From contig URDW01000011.1 of assembly GCA_900546735.1 (NCBI GenBank), positions 1 through 24,064 on the forward strand: a stretch of 24,064 bases of DNA, in the 5' to 3' direction. A program made the position numbers and the translations under genes. Source of the stretch: an uncultured Oscillospiraceae bacterium (lineage in GTDB: Bacteria > Bacillota > Clostridia > Oscillospirales > Acutalibacteraceae). The notes under the pieces were generated by a model. That model searched no databases. It was not told the origin of the DNA and was given only the letters and a program-made list of their open reading frames with translations. Below are positions 15,492 through 22,853 of the stretch, in pieces (position 1 is the stretch's first letter; every line of letters starts with the position of its first letter).

Positions 15492-16202
15492 ATGGAAAAG
15501 AAAGAACAGCTTTATGAAGGCAAGGCCAAAAAGGTGTTTGCCACCGACGACGAAAACCTTGTGATCGTGGATTACAAGGACGATGCAACGGCGTTCAACG
15601 GCCTGAAAAAGGGCACCATCGCCGGCAAGGGCGTTGTCAACAACAAAATGAGCAACTACCTGATGCAGCTGCTCGAAAAGCACGGCGTGCCCACGCACTT
15701 TGTGCAGGAGCTCAGCGACCGGGAAACGCTTGTCAAAAAGGTCACCATCGTGCCGCTGGAGGTCATCATCCGCAACAAGGCCGCCGGTTCCATCTGCAAG
15801 CGCCTTGGCCTGGAAGAGGGCATGGAATTCACCCAGCCGTCGCTTGAATTCTCTTATAAAGACGACGATCTCGGCGATCCGCTGATCAACAGCTACCACG
15901 CCATCTCCTGCGGCTTTGCCACCAAAGAGGACATCGACACCATCACCGAAATGGCCTTCAAGGTCAACGATGTGCTGGTGGAATACTTCAAGACGATCGG
16001 TGTGGAACTGATCGACTTTAAGCTGGAATTCGGCAAAACGGCCGACGGTCAGATCGTTTTGGCTGACGAGATCAGCCCCGACACCTGCCGTTTCTGGGAC
16101 ATCAAAACACATGAAAAGCTTGACAAGGACCGTTTCCGCCGCGACCTCGGCAAGGTGGAAGACGCCTACGCCGAAATGATGAAGAGAGTGGGACTGAACT
16201 AA
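15492..16202 (+). CDS. purC: Phosphoribosylaminoimidazole-succinocarboxamide synthase
   Basis: A 236-residue SAICAR synthetase. It uses ATP to join CAIR and aspartate in purine synthesis. Family features are the N-terminal [35 protein letters not shown] ATP-grasp region (about 7-36, with YEGKAKK and KDDATAFN), the central [11 protein letters not shown] and the C-terminal [14 protein letters not shown]. The start at 15492 is chosen over an upstream frame extension because GGAGGAG lies just ahead and [14 protein letters not shown] is the normal family start. The 67-bp gap from dapL holds a small GGCGCCGAAGGCGC hairpin without a T-run. The stop codon overlaps the purB start by one base. Confidence 0.97.
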   Translation: MEKKEQLYEGKAKKVFATDDENLVIVDYKDDATAFNGLKKGTIAGKGVVNNKMSNYLMQLLEKHGVPTHFVQELSDRETLVKKVTIVPLEVIIRNKAAGSICKRLGLEEGMEFTQPSLEFSYKDDDLGDPLINSYHAISCGFATKEDIDTITEMAFKVNDVLVEYFKTIGVELIDFKLEFGKTADGQIVLADEISPDTCRFWDIKTHEKLDKDRFRRDLGKVEDAYAEMMKRVGLN

Positions 16203-17635
16203 TGGCAAACGATACATATACTTCGCCTTTTTCCGCACGCTACGCCAGCGCCGAGATGCAGTATGTTTTTTCACCGGACTTTAAGTTTAAGACGTGGAGA
16301 CGGCTGTGGATCGCCCTGGCCGAGGCGGAAAAGGAGCTTGGCCTCGACATTACGCAGGAACAGATCGACGAGATGAAGGCCCACGCCGACGACATCAATT
16401 ACGACGTGGCCCGCGCCCGGGAAAAAGAGGTGCGCCACGACGTGATGAGCCATGTGTACGCGTTCGGCGTGCAGTGCCCCAAGGCAGAGCCCATCATCCA
16501 CCTGGGCGCCACGTCCTGCTACGTCGGCGACAATACCGACGTGATCACGATGCGCGCGGGGCTGCAGATCGTTAAGAAAAAGCTGGTGAACGCCATCGCC
16601 TCCATTGCGAAATTCGCCGGGGATTATAAGGACATGCCCTGCCTTGGCTTTACGCATTTTCAGCCGGCGCAGCCCACCACCGTGGGCAAGCGCGCCTCGC
16701 TGTGGCTGATGGACCTGACCATGGACTATGAAGAACTTTGCCACACGATCGACAGCCTGATGCTTTTGGGCTCCAAGGGCACCACCGGTACGCAGGCCTC
16801 GTTTTTGGAGCTGTTTGACGGCGACCACGAAAAGTGCCGTGCGCTCGACAAAAAGATCGCCGAGAAGATGGGCTTTTCCAAGTGCTTCCCGGTCAGCGGC
16901 CAGACGTACGCCCGCAAGCTGGACACCATCGTCGTGAACACGCTTGCCCTGATCGCGCAGAGCGCCTGCAAGTTCTCGAACGACCTGCGCCTGCTGCAGA
17001 ACCTGAAAGAGGTCGAGGAACCGTTTGAAAAGAACCAGATCGGCTCCTCCGCCATGGCCTATAAGCGCAACCCGATGCGCAGCGAACGCATTGCCTCGCT
17101 TGCGCGCTACGTTATGGTGGATGCGCTCAACCCGGCCTGGACGGCATCGGCCCAGTGGTTTGAACGCACGCTCGACGACAGCGCCAACAAGCGCATTTCG
17201 GTGGCCGAGGCATTTTTGGCCATCGACGGCATTCTGGATCTGCTCATCAACGTGTCGAGCGGTCTGGTCGTTTACCCCAAAGTCATCCGTTCGCGCCTGC
17301 TTTCCGAACTGCCGTTCATGGCCACGGAAAACATCCTGATGGACGCGGTCAAAAAAGGCGGCGACCGCCAGGCGCTGCACGAGCGCATCCGCCAGCATTC
17401 CATGGCGGCGGCCAAAGTCGTTAAGGCCGAGGGCGGCCAAAACGACCTGGTGGACCGTATTGCGGCTGACCCCGCGTTTCAGATGACGAAGGAGGAAATC
17501 CTGGCCTCCATGCAGCCTGAAAACTTTGTGGGCCGCGCGCCCGAGCAGGTCGCGGAATTCCTGCACGACGTGGTGCAGCCCATTCTGGACGAAAACAAAG
17601 ACCTTTTGGGCATTGATGTGGAGATCAACGTTTGA
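16202..17635 (+). CDS. purB: Adenylosuccinate lyase
   Basis: A 477-residue member of the fumarase/aspartase superfamily. It cleaves SAICAR to AICAR and fumarate, the step right after PurC, and adenylosuccinate to AMP. The superfamily signature GSSAMAYKRNP (281-291) carries the catalytic serine (S282/S283), and the active-site histidine is in GFTHFQPAQPTT (H152). Substrate-site residues appear in RHDVMSHV (79-86) and LGATSCYVGDNTD. The start overlaps the purC stop (TAATG), so the two are translationally coupled. The ATG has no strong ribosome site of its own, which fits coupling. The length is normal for the long bacterial form. Confidence 0.97.
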   Translation: MANDTYTSPFSARYASAEMQYVFSPDFKFKTWRRLWIALAEAEKELGLDITQEQIDEMKAHADDINYDVARAREKEVRHDVMSHVYAFGVQCPKAEPIIHLGATSCYVGDNTDVITMRAGLQIVKKKLVNAIASIAKFAGDYKDMPCLGFTHFQPAQPTTVGKRASLWLMDLTMDYEELCHTIDSLMLLGSKGTTGTQASFLELFDGDHEKCRALDKKIAEKMGFSKCFPVSGQTYARKLDTIVVNTLALIAQSACKFSNDLRLLQNLKEVEEPFEKNQIGSSAMAYKRNPMRSERIASLARYVMVDALNPAWTASAQWFERTLDDSANKRISVAEAFLAIDGILDLLINVSSGLVVYPKVIRSRLLSELPFMATENILMDAVKKGGDRQALHERIRQHSMAAAKVVKAEGGQNDLVDRIAADPAFQMTKEEILASMQPENFVGRAPEQVAEFLHDVVQPILDENKDLLGIDVEINV

Positions 17636-17659
17636 TTTCCTTGTTTAACAAACTGTGAC

Positions 17660-17676
17660 CATTTTGCGGCAAAATG
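17660..17676. other. 17-bp palindrome upstream of the phosphoesterase gene
   Basis: CATTTTGC-G-GCAAAATG is a perfect inverted repeat with a single central base. It lies 14 bp before the ATG at 17691 and overlaps the approach to the ribosome site. No T-run follows. It could be an operator or an mRNA hairpin. Confidence 0.35.
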
Positions 17677-17690
17677 AGAGGGGACGCAAA

Positions 17691-19128
17691 ATGAATTTAA
17701 AACAAATTATAAAAAAGGGGGGGGTCGGCGCTCTTGCTGGCGTTTGCCGTGGCAGTGCCGGCCCTGCTTACCGGCTGTTCGGTGCAGCCGGCCGATGAGG
17801 TAGAGACGCATACAGTGGAAGGCACGCTTAAAATCGGCATCGTCAGCGACATGCAGCTTGCGCCCAAGGGCGGGTCAGACATATATGACAACGCCTACCG
17901 CAAAACGCTGGAGTTTTTCAAGTCGCAGGATGTCAATATGATGATCAACGCCGGCGACTATACAGACACGGCTACGCAAAAGGCAGTGGACAATTACGCC
18001 GCGATTTTAAATGAGGTGTACCCGGCAGAGCAGCGGCCCGTTTCGCTTTCGATTCTAGGCAATCACGATTACTGGCTGCCGTATTTTGTAGACTGCTGGG
18101 AGATCCCGTTCAAGTCCAAAATGCAAAGGCGCTTTTTGAAGGCGACCGGCGAGACCTCGCCGTGGACGCATAAGGTCGTTAACGGTTACCATTTCATCGG
18201 CTTCAGTCCAACGAACGGCAACATGGATTCCTCGGCTTATACCGACAAGATCGACTGGGCGCGCGAGCAGATCGAGCTTGCGATCCAGGACGACCCGGAC
18301 AAGCCGGTATTTGTCATTACCCACGCGCCGCCGAACGACACGGTCTACATGAGCGATGAAGAGGATTACAGCGCGCTCAACGAACTGTTTGCGCAGTATC
18401 CGCAGGTCGTTTCCATCTCGGGCCATACCCATGCGCCGCTGATGGATGACCGCTCCATCTGGCAGGGGGAATATACGGCGGTCAACACGCAGTGTGTTTC
18501 TTATGTCTGTTTTGAAAAAGGCATGCTCTGCTCCGGCACAGACGATGCTTCGATCGAGCAAAACCCCATGTGCATGATTTTGGAGATCACGGACGACGCG
18601 CTGACCTTTACGCGTTACAGTGTGCTTACCGGTGAGCAGCAGGGCGAGGCGTGGCGCATCCCGCAGCCCATTGCGCAGAACCTGAACCTGTACGCAGCCG
18701 ACCGTGCCAGCCGGTGGGGCGCGCCGGTCTTTGCGCAGGATGCACAGTTTTCGGCCGAATTTCTGCCCTACGGCGACGGCGGGCAGGAACTGGCTGTCAG
18801 CTTTGATTCCGCGCAGCACGACAACTATGTGTACAGCTACACGCTTACGGCTACCGATGCTTCGGGGCAGCCGGTGCGTTTTCAAAACGGCGAGGATGCA
18901 GACGGCAACCCGGTCTATCTGGACGCGCTCAGCTATGTTTCAGATTTTTACCTGGGGCTGGACGCCATGCAGCCGCGCACCACACTGCGCTTCGGCGACT
19001 ATACGGCCAGCCTGCCGGACGGCACCTACACGCTTTCGGTCACAGCGGCCGACACCTGGGGGCATGAAAGCGCGCCGGTCACGGCGCAGCTGTCTGTTTC
19101 CGGCGGCAATGTTTCTGTCCTTGCATAA
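17691..19128 (+). CDS. Calcineurin-like phosphoesterase lipoprotein, start interrupted by a G8 frameshift
   Basis: The main frame (from 17734) encodes a metallophosphoesterase with SDMQL, NAGDYTD, LGNHDYW, VITHAPP and SGHTHAP. A C-terminal beta-rich, Ig-like region follows (about 330-465). The first metal motif is DxQ, not the usual DxH. The frame opens without an ATG. A well-placed ATG (17691, behind GAGGGG) is one frame off and meets a stop after 35 codons. The two frames join exactly if the G8 tract (17717-17724) were G7. The protein would then start MNLKQIIKKGGSALLLAF, a classic signal peptide ending in lipobox LLTGC with C29 lipidated. Either the tract is phase-variable, or the base count is wrong, or a TTG at 17734 is used. 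An exported phosphatase or nuclease is inferred. Confidence 0.82.
17717..17724 (+). repeat. G8 homopolymer (A6G8 tract) in a signal-peptide coding region
   Basis: Six A (17711-17716) followed by eight G (17717-17724). Removing one G restores a complete lipoprotein signal peptide in frame with the phosphoesterase. Such tracts are known sites of slipped-strand mutation and of sequencing error. Confidence 0.8.
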
Positions 19129-19176
19129 GATGTTATAAACCGGCTTCTATGCTTCTATGATAGAGGAGAATGCTTT

Positions 19177-19545
19177 ATGAAAACACTCGGCAATATTTTA
19201 TGGTTTATTTTCGGTGGCTTTGAAACGGCTGTCTGCTGGTTTTTTCTGGGGGTGCTTTGGTGCATCACCATTGTCGGCATTCCGCTCGGCAAGCAGTGCT
19301 TCAAGCTGGCTTCTTTAACCATTTTCCCGTTTAAAAAAGATGTGGTGGACGGCGGCGGAGCCATCAGCCTGGTCGCCAATATCTTCTGGGTCATTTTTAC
19401 CGGGCTGCCTATGGCCATTACAAATGCGCTGGTCGGTCTGGTGCTTTGCATCACGATCATCGGCATTCCGTTTGGCAAGCAGTACTTTAAGCTGGCCGCG
19501 CTCAGCTTTGCACCGTTTGGCAAAGAAATCGTGCGCGTAGATTAA
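19177..19545 (+). CDS. YccF domain membrane protein
   Basis: A 122-residue inner-membrane protein made of two related halves. Each has a hydrophobic segment followed by a signature: LWCITIVGIPLGKQCFKLAS in the first and LCITIIGIPFGKQYFKLAA in the second, about 70 residues apart. This tandem CITIxGIPxGKQ pattern defines the YccF family, whose function is unknown. The start has GAGGAG 8 nt upstream. The gene lies 48 bp after the phosphoesterase and may be co-transcribed with it, ending at the terminator at 19567-19596. Confidence 0.9.
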   Translation: MKTLGNILWFIFGGFETAVCWFFLGVLWCITIVGIPLGKQCFKLASLTIFPFKKDVVDGGGAISLVANIFWVIFTGLPMAITNALVGLVLCITIIGIPFGKQYFKLAALSFAPFGKEIVRVD

Positions 19546-19566
19546 TGTAAAAGAATATTTTTTGCG

Positions 19567-19596
19567 AAAAGAGCAGGTTTCGGCCTGCTCTTTTTT
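19567..19596 (+). terminator. Intrinsic terminator after the YccF gene
   Basis: AAAAGAGCAGG and CCTGCTCTTTT form a perfect stem with loop TTTCGG. A T-run ends at 19596. It closes the phosphoesterase/YccF unit before the GntR promoter. Confidence 0.85.
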
Positions 19597-19623
19597 GCGT
19601 TTTAAATTTTTCCCAAAAAGTAC

Positions 19624-19652
19624 TTGACAAGACTGCACATACTGTATATACT
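19624..19652 (+). promoter_or_regulatory. Strong promoter of the GntR/ABC operon
   Basis: Consensus TTGACA (19624-19629) and TATACT (19647-19652) are spaced by exactly 17 bp. The -10 box overlaps the left edge of an 18-bp palindrome. Confidence 0.85.
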
Positions 19653-19666
19653 GTACATGTACAGTA
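19649..19666. promoter_or_regulatory. GntR operator, 18-bp perfect palindrome
   Basis: TACTGTACATGTACAGTA is a perfect inverted repeat overlapping -10 and the start site. An extra half-site, TACTGTATA, lies directly to its left (19640-19648). The position predicts repression of the operon by its own first gene product, as in YtrA-type systems. Confidence 0.75.
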
Positions 19667-19682
19667 AACAAGGAGGCGAAGC

Positions 19683-20060
19683 GTGATCGAAATCATCATC
19701 CGCAATTCGGGCGAATGCCCGATCTATGAGCAGATCGTGCGCCAGATCAAGGCGCAGATCATTCAGGGAACGCTTTTGCCGGACCAGGCCCTGCCGTCTA
19801 TCCGCAATCTGGCCAAGGACCTGCGCATCAGCGTCATCACCACCAAGCGCGCGTACGACGAGCTGGAAAAAGAGGGCTTCATCTACTCCATCCCAGCCAA
19901 GGGCTTTTTCGTGTCGCCGCAGAATACACAGCTGATCCAGGAGGAAAACTTAAAGAAAATCGAGAACCTGCTGGCTGAGGCCGCGGCGCTGGGGCGCCAG
20001 TGCGGTCTTACGCCAGAGGAACTGACGGAAATGCTGCGTCTGGAGGAGGAAATACAGTGA
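19683..20060 (+). CDS. GntR family regulator, YtrA subfamily
   Basis: A 125-residue repressor with a full winged-helix GntR domain (about 5-75: PIYEQIVRQIKAQIIQGTLL, then LPSIRNLAKDLRISVITTKR and the wing YSIPAKGFFV). A short helical tail replaces a large effector domain. This size is typical of YtrA-type regulators, which control adjacent ABC exporters, often in response to cell-wall-active compounds. Translation starts at GTG (19683), with AAGGAGG 6 nt upstream. Its stop codon overlaps the ABC ATPase start (GTGA). The palindrome over its own promoter predicts autoregulation. The inducing signal is unknown. Confidence 0.93.
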   Translation: MIEIIIRNSGECPIYEQIVRQIKAQIIQGTLLPDQALPSIRNLAKDLRISVITTKRAYDELEKEGFIYSIPAKGFFVSPQNTQLIQEENLKKIENLLAEAAALGRQCGLTPEELTEMLRLEEEIQ

Positions 20061-20890
20061 ACGCATTGGAACTGCAAAACGTAACGAAAAATTATGCCGG
20101 CTTTTCGCTGGCCGATGTCAGTCTTTCGCTGCCCAAAGGGTGCATCCTTGGCCTGGTCGGTGAAAACGGCGCCGGAAAAAGCACGCTGATCCGTCTGCTT
20201 TTGGGTCTGGCGCAGGCAGACGGCGGAAAAATCTCGGTGCTCGGCCAGCCTGTCGGCAAGCTGCGCGACAAGCTCGGCATCGTGTTTGACGAGCCGGCTT
20301 TCAGCGGCTATATGACTGTGGACGATATAGAAAAAGTGATGCGCGCTGTCCACCCGGCGTGGAACGGTCAGGTGTTCGGCGATTACATCCGCCGCTTTGG
20401 CCTGCCGCGCGACAAAAAGTTTACCGATTTTTCCCGCGGTATGAAAATGAAAACGATGATCGCCTGCGCGCTCAGCCACGATCCGCAGCTGCTGGTGCTG
20501 GATGAACCGACTTCGGGCCTTGACCCGATCGTGCGCGACGAGATACTCGATGTGTTCAACGAATTTACGCGCAATGCGCAAAATTCCATCTTGATTTCGT
20601 CCCACATCGTCAGCGACCTGGAAAAAATCTGCGACTACATCGCTTTTCTGCACCATGGAAAGCTGCTTTTCTGTGCGGAAAAGGATGCGCTGAAAGACAA
20701 ATACGCCGTTGTGCACCTGACGCCCGGCGATTTTGAGGCGATCGACCCGGCCGCCGTCTGCGGCAAAAAGGAGAACCGCTATTTTACCGACGCGCTGGTG
20801 GAGCGCGCCAAGGTCAACCCGGGCATTGCAGCAGAGCCTGCCACGCTTGAGGATATCATTTTGTTTATGGCAAAGGGGGCAGAAAAATGA
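20057..20890 (+). CDS. ABC transporter ATP-binding protein
   Basis: A 277-residue ATPase of the ABC-2 exporter type. Walker A GENGAGKST is at about residues 35-43, Walker B LLVLDEP at about 148-154, D-loop SGLDP just after, and the switch histidine is in SSHIV. The signature motif is degenerate, FSRGMKMK in place of LSGGQ, which is common in this subgroup. The likely start is GTG at 20057, overlapping the GntR stop by 4 bp with GGAGGA upstream; an in-frame ATG farther upstream lies inside the GntR gene. It is coupled by another 4-bp overlap to the permease gene. Confidence 0.93.
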   Translation: MNALELQNVTKNYAGFSLADVSLSLPKGCILGLVGENGAGKSTLIRLLLGLAQADGGKISVLGQPVGKLRDKLGIVFDEPAFSGYMTVDDIEKVMRAVHPAWNGQVFGDYIRRFGLPRDKKFTDFSRGMKMKTMIACALSHDPQLLVLDEPTSGLDPIVRDEILDVFNEFTRNAQNSILISSHIVSDLEKICDYIAFLHHGKLLFCAEKDALKDKYAVVHLTPGDFEAIDPAAVCGKKENRYFTDALVERAKVNPGIAAEPATLEDIILFMAKGAEK

Positions 20891-21558
20891 AAGGCCTGAT
20901 CGTTTCTGATTTTTTGCTGATGCGCCGTGTGGCCGGCATCTACATCCTGATAACGGCTGTCTTTGCCGGGATCGCAGCGTTCGGCGGCGTCAATAACATC
21001 TTTTTTGTCGTTTTTTTCTCTTATTTTGCTTCAGCGGTCATGCTGAGCGTTATGGATCTGGACGAGCGCGCCGGCTGGCCGCGCTATGCCGTCGCCGGTT
21101 TTGCCTCACGGCGGCAGTATGTGCTTGGTAAATTCTGCAGTGCGTGGATCTTGCAGGGCGGCGCAGCCGCCGTGTTTCTGGTGCTGCGCCTGGTGCGCGA
21201 TCTTACCAGTCACATTTCCCTGCAAAGCGATTTTGAGACGGTGTTCTTTATGCTTGCCATGATGGTGGCCGCGAATGCCGTGATGATGCTGTTTCAGTTC
21301 CCGGTCACGTTTAAATTCGGCTCAGCGCGCGGCCGGCTGATTTCCATCGCGGTCGTCGTTGTGATCGCTGTGGGCACCGGCGTGTTTTCTGCCATTGCCG
21401 GCAGCGGAGCTTCGAGCTCCGATGCGCAGCTGCCTGGGTGGGTCGCCGCCCTGCCGTCCCTGTCGGTTTTGAGCGTGCTGCTGCTTGCGGCAGCCGCCGT
21501 GCTGTACGCCGCAGCCGTCGGTTTGTCGCTGAAGCTTTTTGCAGGCAAAGAGCTGTAA
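20887..21558 (+). CDS. ABC-2 type permease
   Basis: A 223-residue membrane protein with about six hydrophobic segments, several starting near residues 15, 38, 85, 118, 150 and 190. It carries the segment SVMDLDERAGWPRYAVAGFASRRQYVLGKF, which recalls ABC2_membrane_5-type permeases paired with YtrB-like ATPases. It starts inside the ATPase stop codon (ATGA at 20887-20890), so the three genes form one coupled operon. The exported substrate is unknown; by analogy with YtrA/YtrB systems a role in envelope stress or peptide efflux is possible. A hairpin terminator follows. Confidence 0.85.
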   Translation: MKGLIVSDFLLMRRVAGIYILITAVFAGIAAFGGVNNIFFVVFFSYFASAVMLSVMDLDERAGWPRYAVAGFASRRQYVLGKFCSAWILQGGAAAVFLVLRLVRDLTSHISLQSDFETVFFMLAMMVAANAVMMLFQFPVTFKFGSARGRLISIAVVVVIAVGTGVFSAIAGSGASSSDAQLPGWVAALPSLSVLSVLLLAAAAVLYAAAVGLSLKLFAGKEL

Positions 21559-21577
21559 GAAAGCGCTTTTTAAAACC

Positions 21578-21603
21578 AAAGCCCCCTCGTGTGAGGGGGC
21601 TTT
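21578..21603. terminator. Convergent hairpin terminator
   Basis: AAAGCCCCCTC (21578-21588) and GAGGGGGCTTT (21593-21603) form a perfect 11-bp stem with loop GTGT. Flanking T residues are few on plus (CTTTG) and better on minus (TTTGGTTTT). It lies between the convergent ABC operon and the hydrolase gene. A second small stem, GGTGCAGA/TCTGCACC, is near 21660-21680; nothing else is seen in this gap. Confidence 0.7.
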
Positions 21604-21724
21604 GCCGCATGTACGGCCAAAACGGAAAGAGCAGGCCAAAGGAAATCAGGCCGCAGCTGCGGTGCAGAGATCTTCTGCACCTTTAGTATATCCTGCGGCG
21701 TGGGACAAAAATGGTTTATGGTTT

Positions 21725-22696
21725 TTAGTTTTCAAAACGGATCTGCTGCTTCGTTTCAAACGGAAAGGTCAAAAGCGTTTTGCCGTTTTTGGCCGCCTCT
21801 TTTAGCCGGATGGCCGTGATCTGGCTGTTGTCATACGTTTTGTAGTAAAACGTATTCGTGCTTGTGCTGATGCAGCTGGCGTACACGGTGTGGTCCAGGC
21901 CGCCCTGCGGTGTGATGACGCTGCCCTTGCACATCGAAACACTGTCTAAAATGTGGAACACCTGCGTTACGTTGGCGGCTTCGTCCTTGCCGCAGACGCT
22001 GTTGTGCTTTAAAAAGGCTGCGCGCACAAAGCGGCTGGGCGGCGAAGCGTCGCCCGGCAGACCGACCGCGCCCATGCCCTGGCCGTACGGCGTCAGGCCA
22101 AGCGAAGGGGCAAAACGGTTTTCGGGCGCGTAGGGGCTCAGCGCCATGTGGGTGCGCATGTTTTCGCACTGAAACGGAAAGGGCGGGTTGTTCGTCAGCA
22201 CGCCGAATTTGTTTTCGTACACATGCAGCCCGTCTTCGGTCTGTTCCACCGTCAGGCAGCGTTCGCTGTCGGCGATCATCCAGTGCAGCGCCGTTGCCGG
22301 CATATCGGGGCGAAACGGCCGGTCGGTGATGTTTACGTTCTGCAGCGCGGCCTGCGCCTCGGCCGCCGTTTCAAACCGGCAAAGCACCCAGGTGATCAGC
22401 TCAAAGGCCGCCACGTTCGTTTTGCCGCGCTTCGGCGGGCGGTAAACGGCGTTTTGCGGAAAGTAGAGCCCGGCGGCGCAAAGGCCGTGCTCGCTCATCG
22501 CCTCGGCAAAAAGCGGCGTGCCGTCGGCCACATGCGCTGTGCCGATCACGGCCGGGTGTTCGCGCAGCGTCTGGTTTTGCAGCCGCAGGGGAAAGGCGCG
22601 CGGCATGATCACCGCCTGTTCGCCGAACGAGCGTTCCAGATCCAGATTGCGCCCAAAGTAAAAGCCGTTGTTTTTAAAGGTGATGCAGGTGCACAT
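21725..22696 (-). CDS. Choloylglycine hydrolase family (Ntn) amidase, penicillin V acylase-like
   Basis: A 323-residue Ntn hydrolase of the bile salt hydrolase/penicillin V acylase family. Cys2 becomes the N-terminal nucleophile after Met removal. R16 and D19 are in GRNLDLE, N169/N170 in LTNNPPF, and R222/R225 in PSRFVRAAF. At the position corresponding to residue 82 of characterised enzymes the motif is AAGLYFP (Y78). Bile salt hydrolases usually have Asn there, and penicillin V acylases usually Tyr. It may therefore cleave N-acyl amides such as acyl-homoserine-lactone- or penicillin-like substrates rather than bile salts; this is inference. There is no signal peptide, so it is cytoplasmic. 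AAAGGAG precedes the ATG. Confidence 0.9.
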   Translation of the reverse strand: MCTCITFKNNGFYFGRNLDLERSFGEQAVIMPRAFPLRLQNQTLREHPAVIGTAHVADGTPLFAEAMSEHGLCAAGLYFPQNAVYRPPKRGKTNVAAFELITWVLCRFETAAEAQAALQNVNITDRPFRPDMPATALHWMIADSERCLTVEQTEDGLHVYENKFGVLTNNPPFPFQCENMRTHMALSPYAPENRFAPSLGLTPYGQGMGAVGLPGDASPPSRFVRAAFLKHNSVCGKDEAANVTQVFHILDSVSMCKGSVITPQGGLDHTVYASCISTSTNTFYYKTYDNSQITAIRLKEAAKNGKTLLTFPFETKQQIRFEN

Positions 22697-22731
22697 TGTG
22701 CTCGCTCCTTTACGGTGTAAAGTCTATGACC

Positions 22732-22740
22732 AGTATAGCA
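22732..22740 (-). promoter_or_regulatory. Extended -10 promoter of the amidase gene
   Basis: On the minus strand TGCTATACT (22740-22732) is an extended -10 (TGnTATACT). No good -35 lies 17 bp upstream, which is usual for extended -10 promoters. Predicted start is near 22725. Confidence 0.55.
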
Positions 22741-22805
22741 TAAATGTATGCCTTTTTATAGCATGTCCGTTTTTTGCGTGTCTTTGCAGTCCGTTTTGTT
22801 TTTGC

Positions 22806-22834
22806 TTGCCGTGGTCTCTTTTGTGTGGTAAACT
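22806..22834 (+). promoter_or_regulatory. Promoter of the alcohol dehydrogenase gene
   Basis: TTGCCG (22806-22811) and TAAACT (22829-22834) are spaced by exactly 17 bp. Predicted start is near 22841, about 13 nt before the ATG at 22854. Confidence 0.55.
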
Positions 22835-22853
22835 GAAAAAGAGGTGTTTTTTT

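Noticed and set aside
17660..17676. Terminator of purB at the CATTTTGC/GCAAAATG palindrome
   Set aside because: No T-run follows on either strand, and the stem has a single unpaired central base, so it cannot form a normal terminator loop.
17711..17720. Programmed -1 ribosomal frameshift at A_AAA_AAG in the phosphoesterase start region
   Set aside because: The heptamer is in the right phase for -1 slippage, but the downstream coding frame requires a +1 (or -2) shift, so it would not rescue the protein. A G-tract length change explains the frames more simply.
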